From NCBI GenBank assembly GCA_040414495.1, contig JBEDUI010000172.1:1-53955 (forward strand): a DNA stretch of 53,955 nt. Direction: 5' to 3'. Position 1 is the first letter of the stretch. Each line of letters starts with the position of its first letter. This stretch comes from DATAVB01 sp040414495 (GTDB taxonomy: Bacteria > Actinomycetota > Actinomycetes > Mycobacteriales > QHCD01). Below, in pieces: positions 52,616 to 53,955 of this stretch. The translations under genes were made by a program, and so were the position numbers. Below the pieces are notes generated by a model that saw only the letters and a program-made list of their open reading frames with translations, was not told the DNA's origin and did no database searches.

Positions 52616-53032
52616 CTACTTGGTGGTCCGCTGCGTCAAGCTGAAGAAGTTGCCAGAATCATCGCGGAACAATGCCTCGATGCCGTAAAACTGCTCCTCC
52701 GGCGGCCGGGTGAATTCGACGCCGTTGGCCGTGAGCTCGGCATAATCGCGCTGGGCGTCATCGGTTTCCAGAACGCCAGCGCCGAATGTGCCGCTCTTGA
52801 CCAGTTCGCGCAACATGCCTGCCTGCTCGGGCGTCAGGTGCGGTACAGCCTCGACCGGCATCAGCGAGATCTCCAGATCTGGCTGGCCCTTCGGGCTGAC
52901 CGTCAGCCAGCGCATGCTGTCGCCGAATTGCATGTCAGTCCGGACCTCGAAGCCAAGTTTATTGACGTAGAAATCGTGCGCGGATTCCTGGTCCAATACG
53001 TAGACGCTGATATGTGACACCCGTTGGATCAT
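52616..53032 (-). CDS. VOC-family (glyoxalase-like) protein
   Basis: 138 residues from the ATG at 53032, preceded by AGGAGA at good spacing; the longer frame from 53092 is not used. The glyoxalase/bleomycin-resistance fold has the two beta-alpha-beta halves: VSHISVYVLDQESAHDFYVN with KLGFEVRTDMQFGD, and GVEFTRPPEEQFYGIEALFR with DDSGNFFSLTQR. Putative metal ligands are His8 and the Glu in YGIEALFRDD. The divergent AraC-type gene, typical for VOC regulators, lies at 53271-53693 on the same strand, just upstream. The substrate is unknown. Confidence 0.87.
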   Translation of the reverse strand: MIQRVSHISVYVLDQESAHDFYVNKLGFEVRTDMQFGDSMRWLTVSPKGQPDLEISLMPVEAVPHLTPEQAGMLRELVKSGTFGAGVLETDDAQRDYAELTANGVEFTRPPEEQFYGIEALFRDDSGNFFSLTQRTTK

Positions 53033-53121
53033 GGCGTTCTCCTCGCTAAGTCGTGTGCTGTCGACGCTAGGACAGCGACCGTCCGGCGGCATCTCGGATC
53101 TTGCTCAACCCGGACCTGTTC

Positions 53122-53210
53122 CCCACTTGTTGATCATGGAGAAAGCCGCGCGACATGCCGACGACACGCCGGAGTTGCCGTTGGAAACTTCATGATCAAC
53201 AACTTGTGGG
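53122..53210. repeat. MITE-like inverted repeat, TGATCA family, copy 2
   Basis: The arms read CCCACTTGTTGATCATGGAG and, on the other side, CTTCATGATCAACAACTTG with TGGG beyond. The interior (GACATGCCGACGACACGCCG, then AGTTGCCGTTGG) is closely related to the copy at 29915-29992. It lies between the AraC-type and VOC genes, in the region where the VOC promoter must be. Confidence 0.8.
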
Positions 53211-53270
53211 CGGGGGTTTCGGTTGAAGGTACGGACCGGGCGGGCCCACGCATAAATGCGGTGGATGTCG

Positions 53271-53693
53271 TTAGGTTTGGCTCCAGCCACCGATAAAACA
53301 ACGCGGTATGAAACTCGGAGTCCACAGTGGAGGAATCATTTCTGGTACCACAAAAATGGTCGGTCGTACGCCGCGGCGATAATCCGAAGGTGAACGGCCG
53401 ACCAATTCGGTGAATCGTCGCGAGAACGTGCCGACGCTCGAATAGCCTACGGATAAGCAGATTTCGAGCACGGTCAGGTCCGATGTGGCCAGTAGAGTTT
53501 TGGCCCGGTCGATTTTCGCGCGCGTGGTAAATGCGTGCGGAGTTTCGCCGTATGTGCGGGTGAATTTCCTATGGAAATGGAATTGCGACATGCAGGCGAC
53601 AGCGGCCGCGTCGGACAATCGCGGTTGGTCCTCAATGGACCCGCGCAGAAACTCGCGGGAGCGCTCCAACAGGCGCTGCGTCGACGGGTCCAT
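53271..53693 (-). CDS. AraC-family transcriptional regulator
   Basis: 140 residues. It contains two helix-turn-helix units: RLSDAAAVACMSQFHFHRKFTR in part (SDAAAVACMSQFHFHRKF, about 27-44) and LTVLEICLSVGYSSVGTFSR, with the conserved FTELVGRSPSDYRR end. There is no N-terminal sensor domain, so it is the short type; the tail (TIFVVPEMIPPLWTPS) is common in regulators paired with VOC proteins. It lies upstream of and in the same orientation as the VOC gene, with an inverted repeat in the 240-bp gap. Confidence 0.88.
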   Translation of the reverse strand: MDPSTQRLLERSREFLRGSIEDQPRLSDAAAVACMSQFHFHRKFTRTYGETPHAFTTRAKIDRAKTLLATSDLTVLEICLSVGYSSVGTFSRRFTELVGRSPSDYRRGVRPTIFVVPEMIPPLWTPSFIPRCFIGGWSQT

Positions 53694-53750
53694 GGCCCCA
53701 GATTAGGTCATCGGTGCTGTCGTCCGATGGGCGATCTGGCTACCGGTGGA

Positions 53751-53955
53751 GTGGGTGAACGTCGCGGTTTGGAGCGGTCCGGCTGGGTGAGCTGGATACC
53801 GGTGGGCTGGGTGAACGTCGCGGTTTGGAACGGTTCGGCCGGGTGACCTTGAACGTCGCGGTTTGGAGCGGTTCGGCTGGGTGAGCTGGATACCCGTGGG
53901 CTGGGTGAACGTCGCGGTTTGCGCGGTCCGGCTTGGTCGATCTGGATCCGGGTCG
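53751..53955. repeat. Tandem repeats running off the right edge
   Basis: The core TGAACGTCGCGGTTTG starts at 53756, 53812, 53850 and 53906 (steps 56, 38, 56). Between cores lie GAGCGGTYCGGCTGGGTGAG and CTGGATACCGGTGGGCTGGG. The third unit has lost one part. It is a degenerate minisatellite upstream of the AraC gene, without a convincing coding frame. Confidence 0.8.

Overview
The window is high-GC DNA from an actinobacterium. The evidence is the frequent GTG starts, an Lsr2 nucleoid protein, ClpC, a DUF2342-type zinc metalloprotease, and a gene order in the right half that follows the mycobacterial Rv3610c-Rv3596c block (ftsH-folE-folP-folB-folK-DUF3180-DUF6779-DUF2520-panC, then lysS-lsr2-clpC). 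I cannot name the genus. No tRNA, rRNA, phage or CRISPR locus was seen.

Left part, about 1-14.9 kb, is accessory and metabolic. It holds a truncated zinc-ribbon/GNAT gene cut by the window edge, a small membrane protein, a methyltransferase, a DinB/DUF664 pseudogene with three frameshifts, and a possible operon of an MFS exporter, an APH-type kinase and a ParB-like protein. These are followed by a divergent SDR/TetR pair with a clear palindromic operator, malate dehydrogenase, an alpha/beta hydrolase, a MocR regulator, an orphan family-5 solute-binding lipoprotein under a LacI-type palindrome, a flavin/PNPOx protein and an esterase.

Middle part, about 14.9-29.8 kb, contains a tightly overlapping cytochrome bd operon on the minus strand (4-TM protein, cydA, cydB, cydD, cydC). 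Its CydA and CydB are unusually short and CydA has almost no Q-loop. Then come a D-2-hydroxyacid dehydrogenase, an IolE-like isomerase, a DHA2 drug exporter, a PPTPG-repeat proline-rich protein, pyrophosphatase, a PBP4-type carboxypeptidase, a Tat-exported glycoside-hydrolase-like protein, and the zinc metalloprotease.

Right part, about 30-51.7 kb, is the conserved housekeeping block. tilS, hpt and ftsH lead into an overlapping folate operon (folE, folP, folB, folK, DUF3180). This is followed by an inserted glycine betaine/choline-type ABC system, a DUF6779 protein, an aldo/keto reductase, DUF2520, panC, a methyltransferase, lysS, lsr2, a HAD hydrolase and clpC. panD and coaX, which normally follow panC, are absent from this spot.

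The most unusual non-coding feature is a rich set of short intergenic inverted repeats in several families: TGATCA-ended MITE-like elements, long near-perfect hairpins, and a GTCACGTTCGCTGCAATG element present both as an inverted pair and as a 51-bp-period array. Many of them sit in a roughly 0.8-kb gene-free island after clpC, and tandem repeats run off the right edge beside an AraC/VOC gene pair.
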